Shown: positions 8,127 to 17,459, numbered from the stretch's first letter. The stretch is DNA of 64,000 bases from Blautia_A aquisgranensis (GCF_040096615.1 NZ_JBBMEJ010000007.1:1-64000); one strand, 5' to 3'. The notes: a model not told the origin generated them from the sequence alone. Numbers and translations: made by a program.

Positions 8127-10781
8127 ATGAGCAAAGAACTTGCAAAGACTTATGATCCGAAGGGCATTGAGGATCGTCTGTACAAAAAATGGATGGATAA
8201 CGGATACTTCCATGCAAAAGTTAATCCGGACAAAAAACCTTTCACAATCGTAATGCCGCCGCCCAATGTAACAGGACAGCTTCATATGGGACATGCACTG
8301 GATGAGACCATGCAGGATATCCTGATCCGTTTCAAGAGAATGCAGGGATATGAAGCTCTCTGGCAGCCTGGAACAGACCATGCAGCGATCGCTACAGAGG
8401 TTAAGGTAACAGAAAAGCTCCGTAAAGAAGGTATCGATAAGAACGAGATTGGCCGTGAGGAGTTCATGAAACATGCGTGGGCATGGAAAGAGGAGTACGG
8501 CGGAAAGATCATCAACCAGCTGAAGAAGCTTGGCGCATCTGCAGACTGGGAGCGTGAGCGTTTTACCATGGATGAAGGCTGTTCCAAGGCGGTTCAGGAG
8601 GTATTTATCCGTCTCTATGAGAAAGGCTACATTTACAAAGGTTCCAGAATTATCAACTGGTGTCCTGTATGCCAGACTTCTATTTCTGATGCAGAGGTCG
8701 TACATGAGGATCAGGACGGATTTTTCTGGCACATCAATTATCCGATCGTAGGAGAGGAAGGACGCTTCGTTGAGATCGCAACCACACGTCCGGAGACACT
8801 TCTCGGTGATACAGCTGTAGCCGTAAATCCAGAGGATGAGAGATACAAGGATCTTGTAGGAAAAATGCTGAAGCTTCCGCTTACAGACAGAGAGATCCCG
8901 GTGATCGCTGATGAGTATGTTGATAAGGAATTCGGAACAGGATGCGTTAAGATCACACCGGCACATGACCCGAATGACTTTGAGGTCGGACGTCGTCATA
9001 ATCTTGAGGAGATCAATATCCTGAATGATGATGCTACGATCAACAGCCTTGGCGGAAAATACGCAGGTATGGACCGCTATGAGGCACGTAAGGCCATGGT
9101 TGAGGATTTGAAAGCACAGGGACTTCTTGTAAAAGTTGTTCCGCATAACCACAGCGTAGGTACACATGACCGCTGCGGTACAACTGTAGAGCCAATGATC
9201 AAGCCACAGTGGTTCGTAAAGATGAGCGAAATGGCAAAGGCTGCCATCAAGACTCTGGACGACGGAAACCTTCAGTTTGTTCCGGCCCGTTTTGACAAGA
9301 CATATCTTCACTGGCTGGAGAACATCCGTGACTGGTGTATTTCCCGTCAGCTCTGGTGGGGACACAGAATCCCGGCTTATTACTGTGATGAGTGCGGTGA
9401 GATGGTAGTTGCAAGAGAAATGCCTGAGAAGTGCCCGAAATGCGGATGCACACATATGCATCAGGATGAGGATACTCTGGATACCTGGTTCAGTTCCGCA
9501 CTGTGGCCGTTCTCCACACTTGGATGGCCGGATAAGACACCGGAGCTTGAGTATTTCTATCCTACAGATGTTCTGGTAACCGGATATGATATCATCTTCT
9601 TCTGGGTTATCCGTATGGTATTCTCCGCACTGGAGCAGACCGGTGAGACACCGTTCCACCATGTACTGATTCACGGTCTGGTACGTGACTCACAGGGACG
9701 TAAGATGAGTAAGTCTCTTGGAAACGGTATCGATCCGCTGGAGGTTATCGACAAATACGGCGCAGATGCCCTTCGTCTGACACTGATGACAGGTAATGCA
9801 CCTGGAAATGATATGCGTTTCTACTGGGAGCGTGTAGAATCCAGCCGTAACTTTGCAAATAAGATCTGGAATGCTTCCCGTTTCATCATGATGAACCTGG
9901 AAGGAAAGACTGTAACAGAGCCGAAGGATCTGAATGCGCTTTGCAATGAGGATAAATGGATCCTTTCCAGACTGAACAGCGTGATCCGCGATGTTACCGA
10001 GAACATGGATAAATATGAGCTTGGAATCGCAGTACAGAAGGTTTATGACTTCCTGTGGGATGAGCTCTGTGACTGGTATATCGAGATGGCAAAAGTAAGA
10101 CTGTGGAAAGCTGAGGAAGATCCGGCAGCAGCTAATGATGCACTGTGGACCTTACGTACAGCACTGACACAGGGACTGAAGCTGCTTCACCCGTTCATGC
10201 CGTTTATCACAGAGGAGATCTACTGTACACTGCTTCCTGAGGAAGAGTCCATCATGATCTCTGACTGGCCGGTATATAAAGATGAGATGAATTTCACAGA
10301 GGCAGAGAAAACTGTTGAGAGCTTCCAGGAGGTTGTACGTGGAATCCGTAATACCAGAAATGAGATGAATGTTCCACAGAACAGAAAGACAAATATCTAC
10401 ATCGTAGGCAAGGATGCAGACTGCTGTGCACGTTTTGAATCCTGCAAGAGATCCTTTACAAACCTTGCGTTTGCAAAAGAGATCCATGTGCAGCAGGATA
10501 AAGCCGGAATCGGCGAGGATGCAGTATCCATCGTTGTAGCAGACGGTGTTGTATATCTTCCGCTGGAGGATCTGATCGATCGTGAAAAAGAGATCGAGCG
10601 TCTTACAAAGGAGCAGGAGCGTCTTACAAAAGAGATCGCCCGCTGCGAGGGAATGCTGAATAACCCGAACTTTGTAAATAAGGCACCTGCAGCCAAGGTA
10701 GAGGCGGAGAAGGAGAAACTTGAGAAATACAAAGAGATGAAAGAAAAAGTGAACCTGCAGTTGAAACAGATGTTGAAATAA
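8127..10781 (+). CDS. valS: Valyl-tRNA synthetase
   Basis: A class I aminoacyl-tRNA synthetase that charges tRNA-Val; 884 residues, the usual length. Visible are the HIGH-type motif PNVTGQLHMGH, the editing domain TTRPETLLGDT, KMSKS in GRKMSKSLGNG, a zinc-type insert (CDECGEMV and CPKCGC), and the C-terminal coiled-coil arm (about 815-884). The open frame extends 27 codons upstream into the leader, but the ATG at 8127 has AGGAGG six bases away and gives MSKELAKTYDP, the family start. It is controlled by the T-box leader immediately upstream. Confidence 0.98.
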   Translation: MSKELAKTYDPKGIEDRLYKKWMDNGYFHAKVNPDKKPFTIVMPPPNVTGQLHMGHALDETMQDILIRFKRMQGYEALWQPGTDHAAIATEVKVTEKLRKEGIDKNEIGREEFMKHAWAWKEEYGGKIINQLKKLGASADWERERFTMDEGCSKAVQEVFIRLYEKGYIYKGSRIINWCPVCQTSISDAEVVHEDQDGFFWHINYPIVGEEGRFVEIATTRPETLLGDTAVAVNPEDERYKDLVGKMLKLPLTDREIPVIADEYVDKEFGTGCVKITPAHDPNDFEVGRRHNLEEINILNDDATINSLGGKYAGMDRYEARKAMVEDLKAQGLLVKVVPHNHSVGTHDRCGTTVEPMIKPQWFVKMSEMAKAAIKTLDDGNLQFVPARFDKTYLHWLENIRDWCISRQLWWGHRIPAYYCDECGEMVVAREMPEKCPKCGCTHMHQDEDTLDTWFSSALWPFSTLGWPDKTPELEYFYPTDVLVTGYDIIFFWVIRMVFSALEQTGETPFHHVLIHGLVRDSQGRKMSKSLGNGIDPLEVIDKYGADALRLTLMTGNAPGNDMRFYWERVESSRNFANKIWNASRFIMMNLEGKTVTEPKDLNALCNEDKWILSRLNSVIRDVTENMDKYELGIAVQKVYDFLWDELCDWYIEMAKVRLWKAEEDPAAANDALWTLRTALTQGLKLLHPFMPFITEEIYCTLLPEEESIMISDWPVYKDEMNFTEAEKTVESFQEVVRGIRNTRNEMNVPQNRKTNIYIVGKDADCCARFESCKRSFTNLAFAKEIHVQQDKAGIGEDAVSIVVADGVVYLPLEDLIDREKEIERLTKEQERLTKEIARCEGMLNNPNFVNKAPAAKVEAEKEKLEKYKEMKEKVNLQLKQMLK

Positions 10782-10796
10782 CGAAGGAGCGTTTTC

Positions 10797-12896
10797 ATGA
10801 AGTGGTGTAACTTTTTCAATAAGATTTCGCTGATACTTCAGGCTCTGGGCTGTGCAGTCCTGTACTTTGTGATCGAGGCCATATGCAGGCACTCGTTCAC
10901 AGAGGCGTGGACCTACATGACCACAAAGCCGCTTGTATTTGCTTATAATGCAGCGTTTATCTTTACGACTATGCTGCTTGTTTATCTCTTCCGAAAGAGA
11001 ATATTCTGGCGTATTTTTATCGGCGGCTTCTGGCTGTTTCTGGGAATCGTAAACGGTGTTCTTCTTCTCAACCGTGTAACGCCGTTTACAGGCCCGGATG
11101 TAAAGAACCTTACTGATGGACTGAGTATTGCAAAAAAATATCTGTCTCAGACAGAGATGACCATAGGGGGAATACTCCTTGGAGTGGCGGTACTGATTCT
11201 TCTGATCATCCTGATAAAATCGCCGAAATACAGAGGAAAGCTGAAATATAAGGTGAATATTCCACTGATCCTTGTTGGAGTGCTGGCTTTTGGCGGCATC
11301 ACACAGCTTGCCCTGGAAAAAAGAGTTCTATCCAACTATTTTGGAAATATTGCCATAGCTTATGAGGATTACGGCTATCCGTACTGCCTGGCAACTACGA
11401 TCTTTAATACAGGAATCAGTGCTCCGAGAGACTATTCTGAGAGTGAGATCAAAAAAATTGAGAATTCCGAGGAGAATCTGCCGGAAACGAAGAGTGGAAC
11501 TCATCCGAACATTCTGTTTTTACAACTGGAGTCATTTTTTGACCCGACGCTTGTAAATTATCTGAATCTGTCGGAGGATCCGATTCCGACTTTCCGTAAA
11601 CTGATGAAGGAATATTCATCCGGATATTATAAGGTGCCGTCAGTAGGTGCCGGAACAGCCAACACGGAGTTCGAATCGATCACAGGAATGAGCCTGCATT
11701 ACTTCGGACCGGGAGAGTATCCGTACAAGAGTATCCTCAAGGAGACGACCTGTGAAAGTGCCCCGTATGTTCTGGATAATCTGGGATATACTTCTCATGC
11801 TTTACATAACAATGAGGCGAATTTCTATGGAAGAAGAAGTATTTTCCCGAATCTGGGATTTGATACCTTTACTTCCGCAGAATACATGAAGGATGAGAAT
11901 CAGAAAAATCCGCTTGGCTGGACCAAGGACAGTGTGCTTACGGATGAGATTATCAAATGCTTGGATTCCACAGAGGGACCGGATTATGTATATACCATTT
12001 CCGTTCAGGGACATGGTGATTATCCGTCAGAGCCGATACTGGAGAATCCGGATATCACGGTTTCAGGAGCACCTACCGATGAGCTTAACAATAAATGGGA
12101 GTACTACGTAAATCAGATTCATGAGATGGATGAATTCGTGAAAGAGCTGACAGATGCACTTGCGGATTATCCGGAGGACGTAGTGCTTGTCATGTATGGA
12201 GATCATCTTCCCACTATGGGGCTGACGGTAGAGGATGTGAAGAATAAATATCTGTTCCAGACAGAGTATGTTATGTGGGATAATTTCGGCCTCAAGAAAA
12301 AGAAAGAGAATCTTGCGGCCTACCAGATGGCAGCAGAGGTTATGGACCGCGTGGGAATCCACGAGGGAACCATCTTCAAATATCATCAGGCAAGAAAGAA
12401 TACCAAGAACTATCAGGTAGATCTGGAAACACTGCAGTATGACCTTCTCTATGGAAAACAGTATTCCTATGACGGTGTCAATCCGTTTGAGCGTACAAAA
12501 ATGCGTATGGGAATCTATGATGCGACTTTGGATTCACTTGAGCTTGTGTCGGAGCAGGATCATACCTATTATGTGCTGGGAACGAACTTTACGCCGTCCA
12601 GTCAGGTGAAGATCAATGGTGACTGGTATGATACAGTCTATGTAAATCCGACGAAGCTGATCATCACCGGAAAAGAGTTGGGCGATTTTGACAGGATCTC
12701 GGTGGTACAGCGAAGCAACAGTTCCACAAGAAAGGCTATGACCAAGACACATGACCGGTCAGTTTATGCTCTGCTTGCAGACAGTAAATGGAAGCTTAGC
12801 AGCGAAAAACCTTCTGCTTTAGACACAGATCTGTCGTCTGAAACAGCAGGATCAGATGCAGAGACTGATACAGAAAGCAGTACTGACGGGCAGTAA
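10797..12896 (+). CDS. LTA synthase-like membrane sulfatase (LtaS family)
   Basis: A 699-residue polytopic enzyme of the LtaS/phosphoglycerol transferase family, which builds glycerol-phosphate polymers on the cell surface. Five transmembrane segments lie within residues 1-185 and the extracellular sulfatase-fold domain covers about 235-545. Predicted catalytic features are Glu in QLESF, the Thr nucleophile in GTANTEFE and Asp-His in YGDHLP. After the sulfatase domain there is an extra C-terminal beta-type domain (about 560-650) and a Ser/Thr/Asp-rich tail, not found in the classical staphylococcal enzyme. It begins 15 bases after valS with AAGGAGC at good spacing and may be read through from it. 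Confidence 0.9.
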   Translation: MKWCNFFNKISLILQALGCAVLYFVIEAICRHSFTEAWTYMTTKPLVFAYNAAFIFTTMLLVYLFRKRIFWRIFIGGFWLFLGIVNGVLLLNRVTPFTGPDVKNLTDGLSIAKKYLSQTEMTIGGILLGVAVLILLIILIKSPKYRGKLKYKVNIPLILVGVLAFGGITQLALEKRVLSNYFGNIAIAYEDYGYPYCLATTIFNTGISAPRDYSESEIKKIENSEENLPETKSGTHPNILFLQLESFFDPTLVNYLNLSEDPIPTFRKLMKEYSSGYYKVPSVGAGTANTEFESITGMSLHYFGPGEYPYKSILKETTCESAPYVLDNLGYTSHALHNNEANFYGRRSIFPNLGFDTFTSAEYMKDENQKNPLGWTKDSVLTDEIIKCLDSTEGPDYVYTISVQGHGDYPSEPILENPDITVSGAPTDELNNKWEYYVNQIHEMDEFVKELTDALADYPEDVVLVMYGDHLPTMGLTVEDVKNKYLFQTEYVMWDNFGLKKKKENLAAYQMAAEVMDRVGIHEGTIFKYHQARKNTKNYQVDLETLQYDLLYGKQYSYDGVNPFERTKMRMGIYDATLDSLELVSEQDHTYYVLGTNFTPSSQVKINGDWYDTVYVNPTKLIITGKELGDFDRISVVQRSNSSTRKAMTKTHDRSVYALLADSKWKLSSEKPSALDTDLSSETAGSDAETDTESSTDGQ

Positions 12897-12954
12897 AAGA
12901 GCAAAAAATCTCATCCGATACAAAAAATGTCGGATAAAATATTACGATTAGGAC

Positions 12955-12982
12955 TGGACATCTTCCACCACTATTATATAAT
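12955..12982 (+). promoter_or_regulatory. Promoter of folC
   Basis: TGGACA (12955-12960) and TATAAT (12977-12982) are spaced by 16 bases. The predicted start, near 12989, lies within the left arm of the palindrome described next. Confidence 0.72.
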
Positions 12983-12983
12983 G

Positions 12984-13040
12984 GTATCGTAGCGAGTCGG
13001 AGGGGAGAACATGTTCTCCCCGAACGCTCCTTACGAATAC
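12984..13040 (+). promoter_or_regulatory. Large palindrome in the folC leader
   Basis: The core GGGGAGAACATGTTCTCCCC at 13002-13021 is a perfect 20-base palindrome. Further complementary arms flank it: GCG/CGC (12992-12994 with 13025-13027), CGTA/TACG and GTAT/ATAC. There is no T-run, so it is not an intrinsic terminator. Either an operator for a dimeric repressor or a leader hairpin is possible. The folC start downstream has no convincing Shine-Dalgarno sequence. Confidence 0.6.
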
Positions 13041-13066
13041 ATTATAGATAAGTGATGGTTTTTTTT

Positions 13067-14365
13067 ATGAATTACGAAGAAGCAGTTGCGTATATTGAAG
13101 ACATACCCAGATTTACCACCAAGAACAGTCTGGACCATACAAAGGAGTGCCTGCGAAGACTTGGCAATCCACAGAAGAAATTCCGTGTAATCCATGTTGC
13201 GGGAACGAACGGAAAGGGAAGTACCTGTGCGTTTATCACATCGGTTCTCAGAGAAGCCGGTTATTCCTGCGGACTTTTTACATCTCCGCACCTTGTGGAG
13301 ATCAATGAGAGATTTCAGATCAATGAAGAGGTCATTGATGACGATACGTTTCTGAATGCTTTCATGAAAGTCAAGAAGCTTTCTGATGAACTTGTGGCAG
13401 AGGGAAGTTATCATCCGACCTATTTTGAGACTCTTTTACTTATGGGAATGGTGATCTTTGCAGAGGCAGGCGTGGATTATGTGACACTGGAGACAGGTCT
13501 TGGCGGACGTCTGGATGCGACCACAGCAGTGGAAGATCCGGTGGCCTGTGTGATCACTTCCATCAGTCTTGACCATATGCAGTATCTGGGAAATACAGTT
13601 TCCGAGATCGCAGGAGAAAAGGCAGGAATCATGGTACCTGGTGTTCCGGTGATTTATGATGGAAACGATCCGGATGCAGCGAAGGTGATGCAGGAGCATG
13701 CGAAGGCACTGGGATGTCCGGCATATGAGATCAGAAGAGAGGATACCTGCATTCATAAGATCACCAGGGACGGAATTGAATTTTCCCTGAAGGATGAGGC
13801 TTACGGAGATACAGTTTTCAGTATACCGTTTATTGCCCGGTATCAGGTGATGAATGCATCCCTTGCGGTAAAAACTATTCAGATATTGAAGGATAAGATT
13901 CCGGTATCCATGGAGGAGCTTAAGGCTGGTATGAGCAAGACACGCTGGCAGGGAAGAATGGAAACAGTTCTTCCAGGTGTGATCGTGGACGGAGCTCATA
14001 ATGAAGACGGTGTTGAGAAATTCGTGGAGACAGCAGAACATTTTCAGAAGGAATTTCCGCTGACACTGCTTTTTTCAGCAGTAGATGACAAGGATTATAC
14101 AGATATGATCCGAACGATATGTACCAGAATCCGTTTTCGCCATGTGATCGTTACACAGGTGGGTGGTTACCGTAAGGTACCGGTAGAGAATCTGGCAGAG
14201 ATCTTTCGTATAAATGGTGTACCGGAAGTGGAAGCAGTGGAGGATGTTCCCACAGCTTTTGATCTGGCATGTAAGGAGAAGGGAGCGGATGGAATGCTGT
14301 TCTGCGTAGGCTCTCTTTACCTTGTGGGTGAGATCAAATCTGTGATCAGGAGGAAAAAATTATGA
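13067..14365 (+). CDS. folC: Folylpolyglutamate / dihydrofolate synthase
   Basis: A cytoplasmic Mur-ligase-family enzyme that adds glutamate to folates and/or dihydropteroate; 432 residues. Visible features are the P-loop GTNGKGST, the TSPHLVEINERF segment, ETGLGGRLDAT, the SLDHMQYLG motif, and the C-terminal VDGAHN. The frame can extend to ATG 13055 or GTG 13052, but the start at 13067 gives MNYEEAVAYI, typical of the family. None of the three has a strong ribosome binding site; the start follows a run of T bases. The stop overlaps the next small gene by four bases (ATGA). Confidence 0.95.
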   Translation: MNYEEAVAYIEDIPRFTTKNSLDHTKECLRRLGNPQKKFRVIHVAGTNGKGSTCAFITSVLREAGYSCGLFTSPHLVEINERFQINEEVIDDDTFLNAFMKVKKLSDELVAEGSYHPTYFETLLLMGMVIFAEAGVDYVTLETGLGGRLDATTAVEDPVACVITSISLDHMQYLGNTVSEIAGEKAGIMVPGVPVIYDGNDPDAAKVMQEHAKALGCPAYEIRREDTCIHKITRDGIEFSLKDEAYGDTVFSIPFIARYQVMNASLAVKTIQILKDKIPVSMEELKAGMSKTRWQGRMETVLPGVIVDGAHNEDGVEKFVETAEHFQKEFPLTLLFSAVDDKDYTDMIRTICTRIRFRHVIVTQVGGYRKVPVENLAEIFRINGVPEVEAVEDVPTAFDLACKEKGADGMLFCVGSLYLVGEIKSVIRRKKL

Positions 14366-14514
14366 TCGATTACGAAGAGGAACTGAAGAAATTTGAACCA
14401 TGTCTGGATGTGGCAGATGTAGAAGGTGCGATCTATGACCGTGAGATCACAGATATCATGGATGTACTCCAGGAGATGCTGCGGGAGGTCAAGAGCAACA
14501 GACGTGTAAGATAA
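14362..14514 (+). CDS. 50-residue acidic protein coupled to folC, unknown
   Basis: A small gene beginning MIDYEEELKKFEP and ending VKSNRRVR. It is mostly acidic and helical with a basic tail, and has no membrane segment or recognisable domain. The support for coding is contextual: CAGGAGGAAAAAATT precedes the ATG, the start overlaps the folC stop as ATGA, and the stop is directly followed by the AAGGAGA box of the next gene. It is not a family I can name; an adaptor or small regulatory partner of the downstream TPR protein is only speculation. Confidence 0.72.
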   Translation: MIDYEEELKKFEPCLDVADVEGAIYDREITDIMDVLQEMLREVKSNRRVR

Positions 14515-14524
14515 GGAGAAATGG

Positions 14525-15781
14525 ATGAACTGCATAAATTGTGGAGCGTTCCTGACAGATACAGATCTGGATTACTGTCCGCATTGCGGAGCCAATGTGC
14601 TGATCCAGAAAAAAGTTGACTATCTTTCCAAGCTCTATTACAATCAGGGTCTGGAAAAAGCCAGCATCCGTGATCTGTCGGGTGCGATCAGCTGTCTGAA
14701 GCAGAGTCTTGCCTATGACAAACGAAACATCCGTGCAAGAAATCTCCTGGGCCTTGTCTATTTTGAGACTGGTGAGGTGGTTGCTGCGCTGAGTGAATGG
14801 GTCATCAGTAAGAATATCCAGAAGAACAGGAATCTGGCTTCTGAATATATTGCGAAGCTTCAGGCAAACCAGAATAAGCTGGAAACGATCAATGAAAGCA
14901 TTAAGAAATATAACAATGCCCTGGCTATGTGCAGGGAAGGACATGAGGATATGGCGGCTATCCGTCTGAAGAAGATCCTGGCTCAGAATCCGAAGCTGAT
15001 CAAGGGATATCATCTTCTTGCACTGATACAGATGAAAAATCAGGAATGGAACAAGGCAAGAAGAACTCTTCGAAAGGCGGCAAGGATCGACAAGACCAAT
15101 ACCACGACGCTGCGTTTTCTCCGGGAAGTGGATGAGCAGACCGGTGTTACCACGAAGATGGAAAACAGGAGAAAATCTCTTTTAAAGAGCAATGCGAAGG
15201 AAAGCGATAATATTTCCGGTGAGATCACGGTAAGACCGTCAACTTATAAGGAACGGTCAAAGATTTCTCTGTTCTTTACCGTGATGGTTGGTTTTGCAGC
15301 AGGTGCAGCGGCATTCTGGCTGCTTGTTCTGCCAGCTGTGAAACAGGAGGTTTACAGGCAGGCGAATGAACAGATTGTACAGTACAGTGAGTCGCTTTCC
15401 AGTCAGGGTGTGGCGCTAAGTAAAGCTCAGGGAGAGGCTGAGCAGTCCAGTGATACTGCAGACGCACAGGCGAAGCAGATTGAGGAAGAGAAGAAGCGAA
15501 GTCAGAGTTATGAGGCTTTGTTTGCGGCTTACACTGCTATGCAGCAGGAAGACCTTGATACGGCAGCAGTACAGCTGCAGAATGTATATGTGGATACTCT
15601 TTCGGATTCTGCAAAAGGTATTTACAATACGATCAGTGAAAGAACCGGCGTAACGGGAATCACAGATTCCTCGTCAGACAGTACGGCGGCGCAGAGTGCT
15701 TCATCCGGAGCGGACAGCAGTTCAGATGGAACTGATCAGACCGCATCGGAGGATTCCGGTGATGGTTATACAGAGGAATAA
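14525..15781 (+). CDS. Zinc-ribbon / TPR membrane protein
   Basis: A 418-residue protein with three parts. An N-terminal zinc ribbon uses Cys3, Cys6, Cys18 and Cys21. Tetratricopeptide-like helical repeats cover about residues 32-210. One transmembrane helix (about 248-272) leads to an outer domain with a coiled coil (about 285-330), a further helical repeat and a Ser/Asp/Thr-rich tail. The arrangement predicts cytoplasmic TPRs and an extracellular stalk. It is the third gene of the folC operon, with AAGGAGA before the ATG. The architecture is common in Clostridia, but its function is not established; a scaffold role is inference. Confidence 0.85.
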   Translation: MNCINCGAFLTDTDLDYCPHCGANVLIQKKVDYLSKLYYNQGLEKASIRDLSGAISCLKQSLAYDKRNIRARNLLGLVYFETGEVVAALSEWVISKNIQKNRNLASEYIAKLQANQNKLETINESIKKYNNALAMCREGHEDMAAIRLKKILAQNPKLIKGYHLLALIQMKNQEWNKARRTLRKAARIDKTNTTTLRFLREVDEQTGVTTKMENRRKSLLKSNAKESDNISGEITVRPSTYKERSKISLFFTVMVGFAAGAAAFWLLVLPAVKQEVYRQANEQIVQYSESLSSQGVALSKAQGEAEQSSDTADAQAKQIEEEKKRSQSYEALFAAYTAMQQEDLDTAAVQLQNVYVDTLSDSAKGIYNTISERTGVTGITDSSSDSTAAQSASSGADSSSDGTDQTASEDSGDGYTEE

Positions 15782-15810
15782 ATACATGAAATACAGGTGA
15801 AGAACCTCGG

Positions 15811-15848
15811 AGAAGGGGAATGTGTTTTTGCACATTCTTCTTTTTTTA
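15811..15848 (+). terminator. Terminator of the folC operon
   Basis: GAATGTG and CACATTC pair around the loop TTTTTG, extended by AGAA/TTCT, and are followed by a run of T bases. It separates the folC operon from spoIIA. Confidence 0.85.
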
Positions 15849-15901
15849 TGCGAAAATACCGGAACTGTTGTATAAAAATAAAAAGCAGGGGGAATGCTAT
15901 A

Positions 15902-16246
15902 ATGGAATCAGTATTTGAAGTATCAGGAACGGTACTTACAGTTCGTCTGCCGGAGGAACTGGATCATCCAGTCTCGGATAACATTCGAAGAGAATCAGAC
16001 CGTATTATTGGACATAAATATATAAAAAATATGGTTTTTGACTTTTCAAAGACCGTTTTTATGGACAGTTCCGGGATTGGATTGCTGATGGGCCGATACC
16101 GGGCACTGGGAATGAGAAGCAGATGTATACAGATCATTCATGCGAACAGCCATATCACAAAGCTTTTGCGGATCTCCGGAATCAGCAGATATATAGAGAT
16201 CGTTGAAAAAGAAGATCCGACAATAGAGCAGGGAGGGAATTTATGA
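15902..16246 (+). CDS. spoIIAA: Anti-sigma F factor antagonist SpoIIAA
   Basis: A 114-residue STAS-domain protein that, when dephosphorylated, binds SpoIIAB and releases sigma F in the forespore. The phosphorylation site Ser lies in FMDSSGIGLLMGRY, as in the family. The frame extends 35 codons upstream through the terminator; the ATG at 15902 is preferred because AGGGGG precedes it and the protein then matches the normal length. It is the first gene of a three-gene operon with the canonical order AA-AB-sigF. A sigma-H promoter is expected from the family but I could not assign one confidently. Confidence 0.95.
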   Translation: MESVFEVSGTVLTVRLPEELDHPVSDNIRRESDRIIGHKYIKNMVFDFSKTVFMDSSGIGLLMGRYRALGMRSRCIQIIHANSHITKLLRISGISRYIEIVEKEDPTIEQGGNL

Positions 16247-16671
16247 TGGAAAATACAAATGAAATGACAATCATTTTTGACAGTAGACCGGCAAATGAAG
16301 CGCTGGCAAGGGTGGCAGTTGCATCCTTTTGTACACAGCTGAATCCGACCCTGGAGGAAGTTTCCGATCTGAAGACAGCAGTTTCCGAGGCTGTGACAAA
16401 CTGTATTATTCATGCTTATAAAGGGGAGATACATAAGATCCTGGTAGAATGCCGTCTTAAGGGACATGAACTTATGGTGGATGTGAAGGATCATGGAGTC
16501 GGGATACCGGATGTAAAAAAAGCTATGGAACCATTGTTTACAACGAAACCGGACAAGGACCGTTCCGGCATGGGCTTCACTTTTATGGAAGCTTTTATGG
16601 ATGAGATCTCTGTAGAATCGGAGGTTGGAAAGGGAACCACTGTGCACATGAAAAAGATCATTAGGAGGTAA
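16243..16671 (+). CDS. spoIIAB: Anti-sigma F factor / protein kinase SpoIIAB
   Basis: A GHKL-fold serine kinase of 142 residues that holds sigma F inactive and phosphorylates SpoIIAA. Visible are the N-box EAVTNCIIHAY, the G1 box VKDHGVGI and the G2 region RSGMGFTFM. The start overlaps the spoIIAA stop (ATGA) with GGGAGG upstream, so expression is coupled. Confidence 0.96.
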   Translation: MMENTNEMTIIFDSRPANEALARVAVASFCTQLNPTLEEVSDLKTAVSEAVTNCIIHAYKGEIHKILVECRLKGHELMVDVKDHGVGIPDVKKAMEPLFTTKPDKDRSGMGFTFMEAFMDEISVESEVGKGTTVHMKKIIRR

Positions 16672-16673
16672 AA

Positions 16674-17396
16674 ATGGATCATACGCTTGCCCTCATCGGG
16701 CGTGCACACCAGGGGGATAAAGCGGCAAGAGATATTTTGTTTGAAGAAAATACAGGACTGATATACAGTGTAGCCCGGCGATTTCTGGGAAGAGGCGTGG
16801 AGATGGAGGATCTTTTTCAGATTGGAAGCATCGGGCTTCTGAAGGCAGTAGATAAGTTTGATATGTCTTATGATGTAAAGTTTTCAACCTATGCAGTTCC
16901 CATGATCATCGGAGAGATCAAACGTTATCTCAGGGATGACGGAATACTGAAGGTAAGCCGGTCACTGAAAGAGAATCATTACAGGGTTTATCAGGTGAGA
17001 GAAGCGCTTACAAGAAGACTGGAGCGGGAGCCGACTGTGGAAGAGCTGGCAGCTGAGATGGGAATTTCGGTGGAAGAACTGGTGATGACCATGGAATCGG
17101 GTGCGGAGGTGGAATCTCTTCATAAGACGATCTATCAGGGAGAAGGAACGGAAATTTCTCTTATGGACAAGCTGCCGGAGAAGGAAAACAGGCAGGAAAA
17201 AGCACTAAACCGGATTTTTCTGGAGGAGATACTGGGAGAGCTGGACGCGAAAGAGCGGAAGCTGATCTATATGCGCTATTTTCAGGAAGTGACACAGACG
17301 GAGATTGCGAGAGAGTTTGGAATTTCGCAGGTGCAGGTGTCCAGAATGGAAAAGAGAATACTGAAAAGACTGAAAGCGTCTGTGCAGAAAGGATAA
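16674..17396 (+). CDS. sigF: RNA polymerase sporulation sigma factor SigF
   Basis: A 240-residue sigma-70-family factor that starts forespore gene expression. Region 2 contains EDLFQIGSIGLLKAVDKFD and KFSTYAVPMIIGEIKRYLRD; region 3 contains SRSLKEN; region 4 ends with the helix-turn-helix TQTEIAREFGISQVQVSR. It lies two bases after spoIIAB, with AGGAGG inside the end of that gene. Its likely direct targets here include the spoVA operon through sigma G. A strong terminator follows. Confidence 0.96.
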   Translation: MDHTLALIGRAHQGDKAARDILFEENTGLIYSVARRFLGRGVEMEDLFQIGSIGLLKAVDKFDMSYDVKFSTYAVPMIIGEIKRYLRDDGILKVSRSLKENHYRVYQVREALTRRLEREPTVEELAAEMGISVEELVMTMESGAEVESLHKTIYQGEGTEISLMDKLPEKENRQEKALNRIFLEEILGELDAKERKLIYMRYFQEVTQTEIAREFGISQVQVSRMEKRILKRLKASVQKG

Positions 17397-17453
17397 AAAG
17401 GAGCCATGAGAAAAATATAAAATTCTCTCATGGCTCCTTTTTACTTAAAAGCA
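17396..17453 (+). terminator. Bidirectional terminator between sigF and queT
   Basis: AAAAGGAGCCATGAGA and TCTCTCATGGCTCCTTTTT form a long stem with A-runs and T-runs at both ends, serving the converging genes sigF and queT. Confidence 0.92.
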
Positions 17454-17459
17454 GATCGA

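Noticed and set aside
7947..9674. 575-codon open frame on the minus strand across the T-box leader and valS
   Set aside because: It is entirely antisense to the intact valS gene, has no ribosome binding site or domain, and is Cys/Leu/Ser-rich as shadow frames are.
12984..13040. Tetrahydrofolate riboswitch or terminator at the folC palindrome
   Set aside because: The sequence does not show the THF aptamer consensus, and no T-run follows for a terminator.
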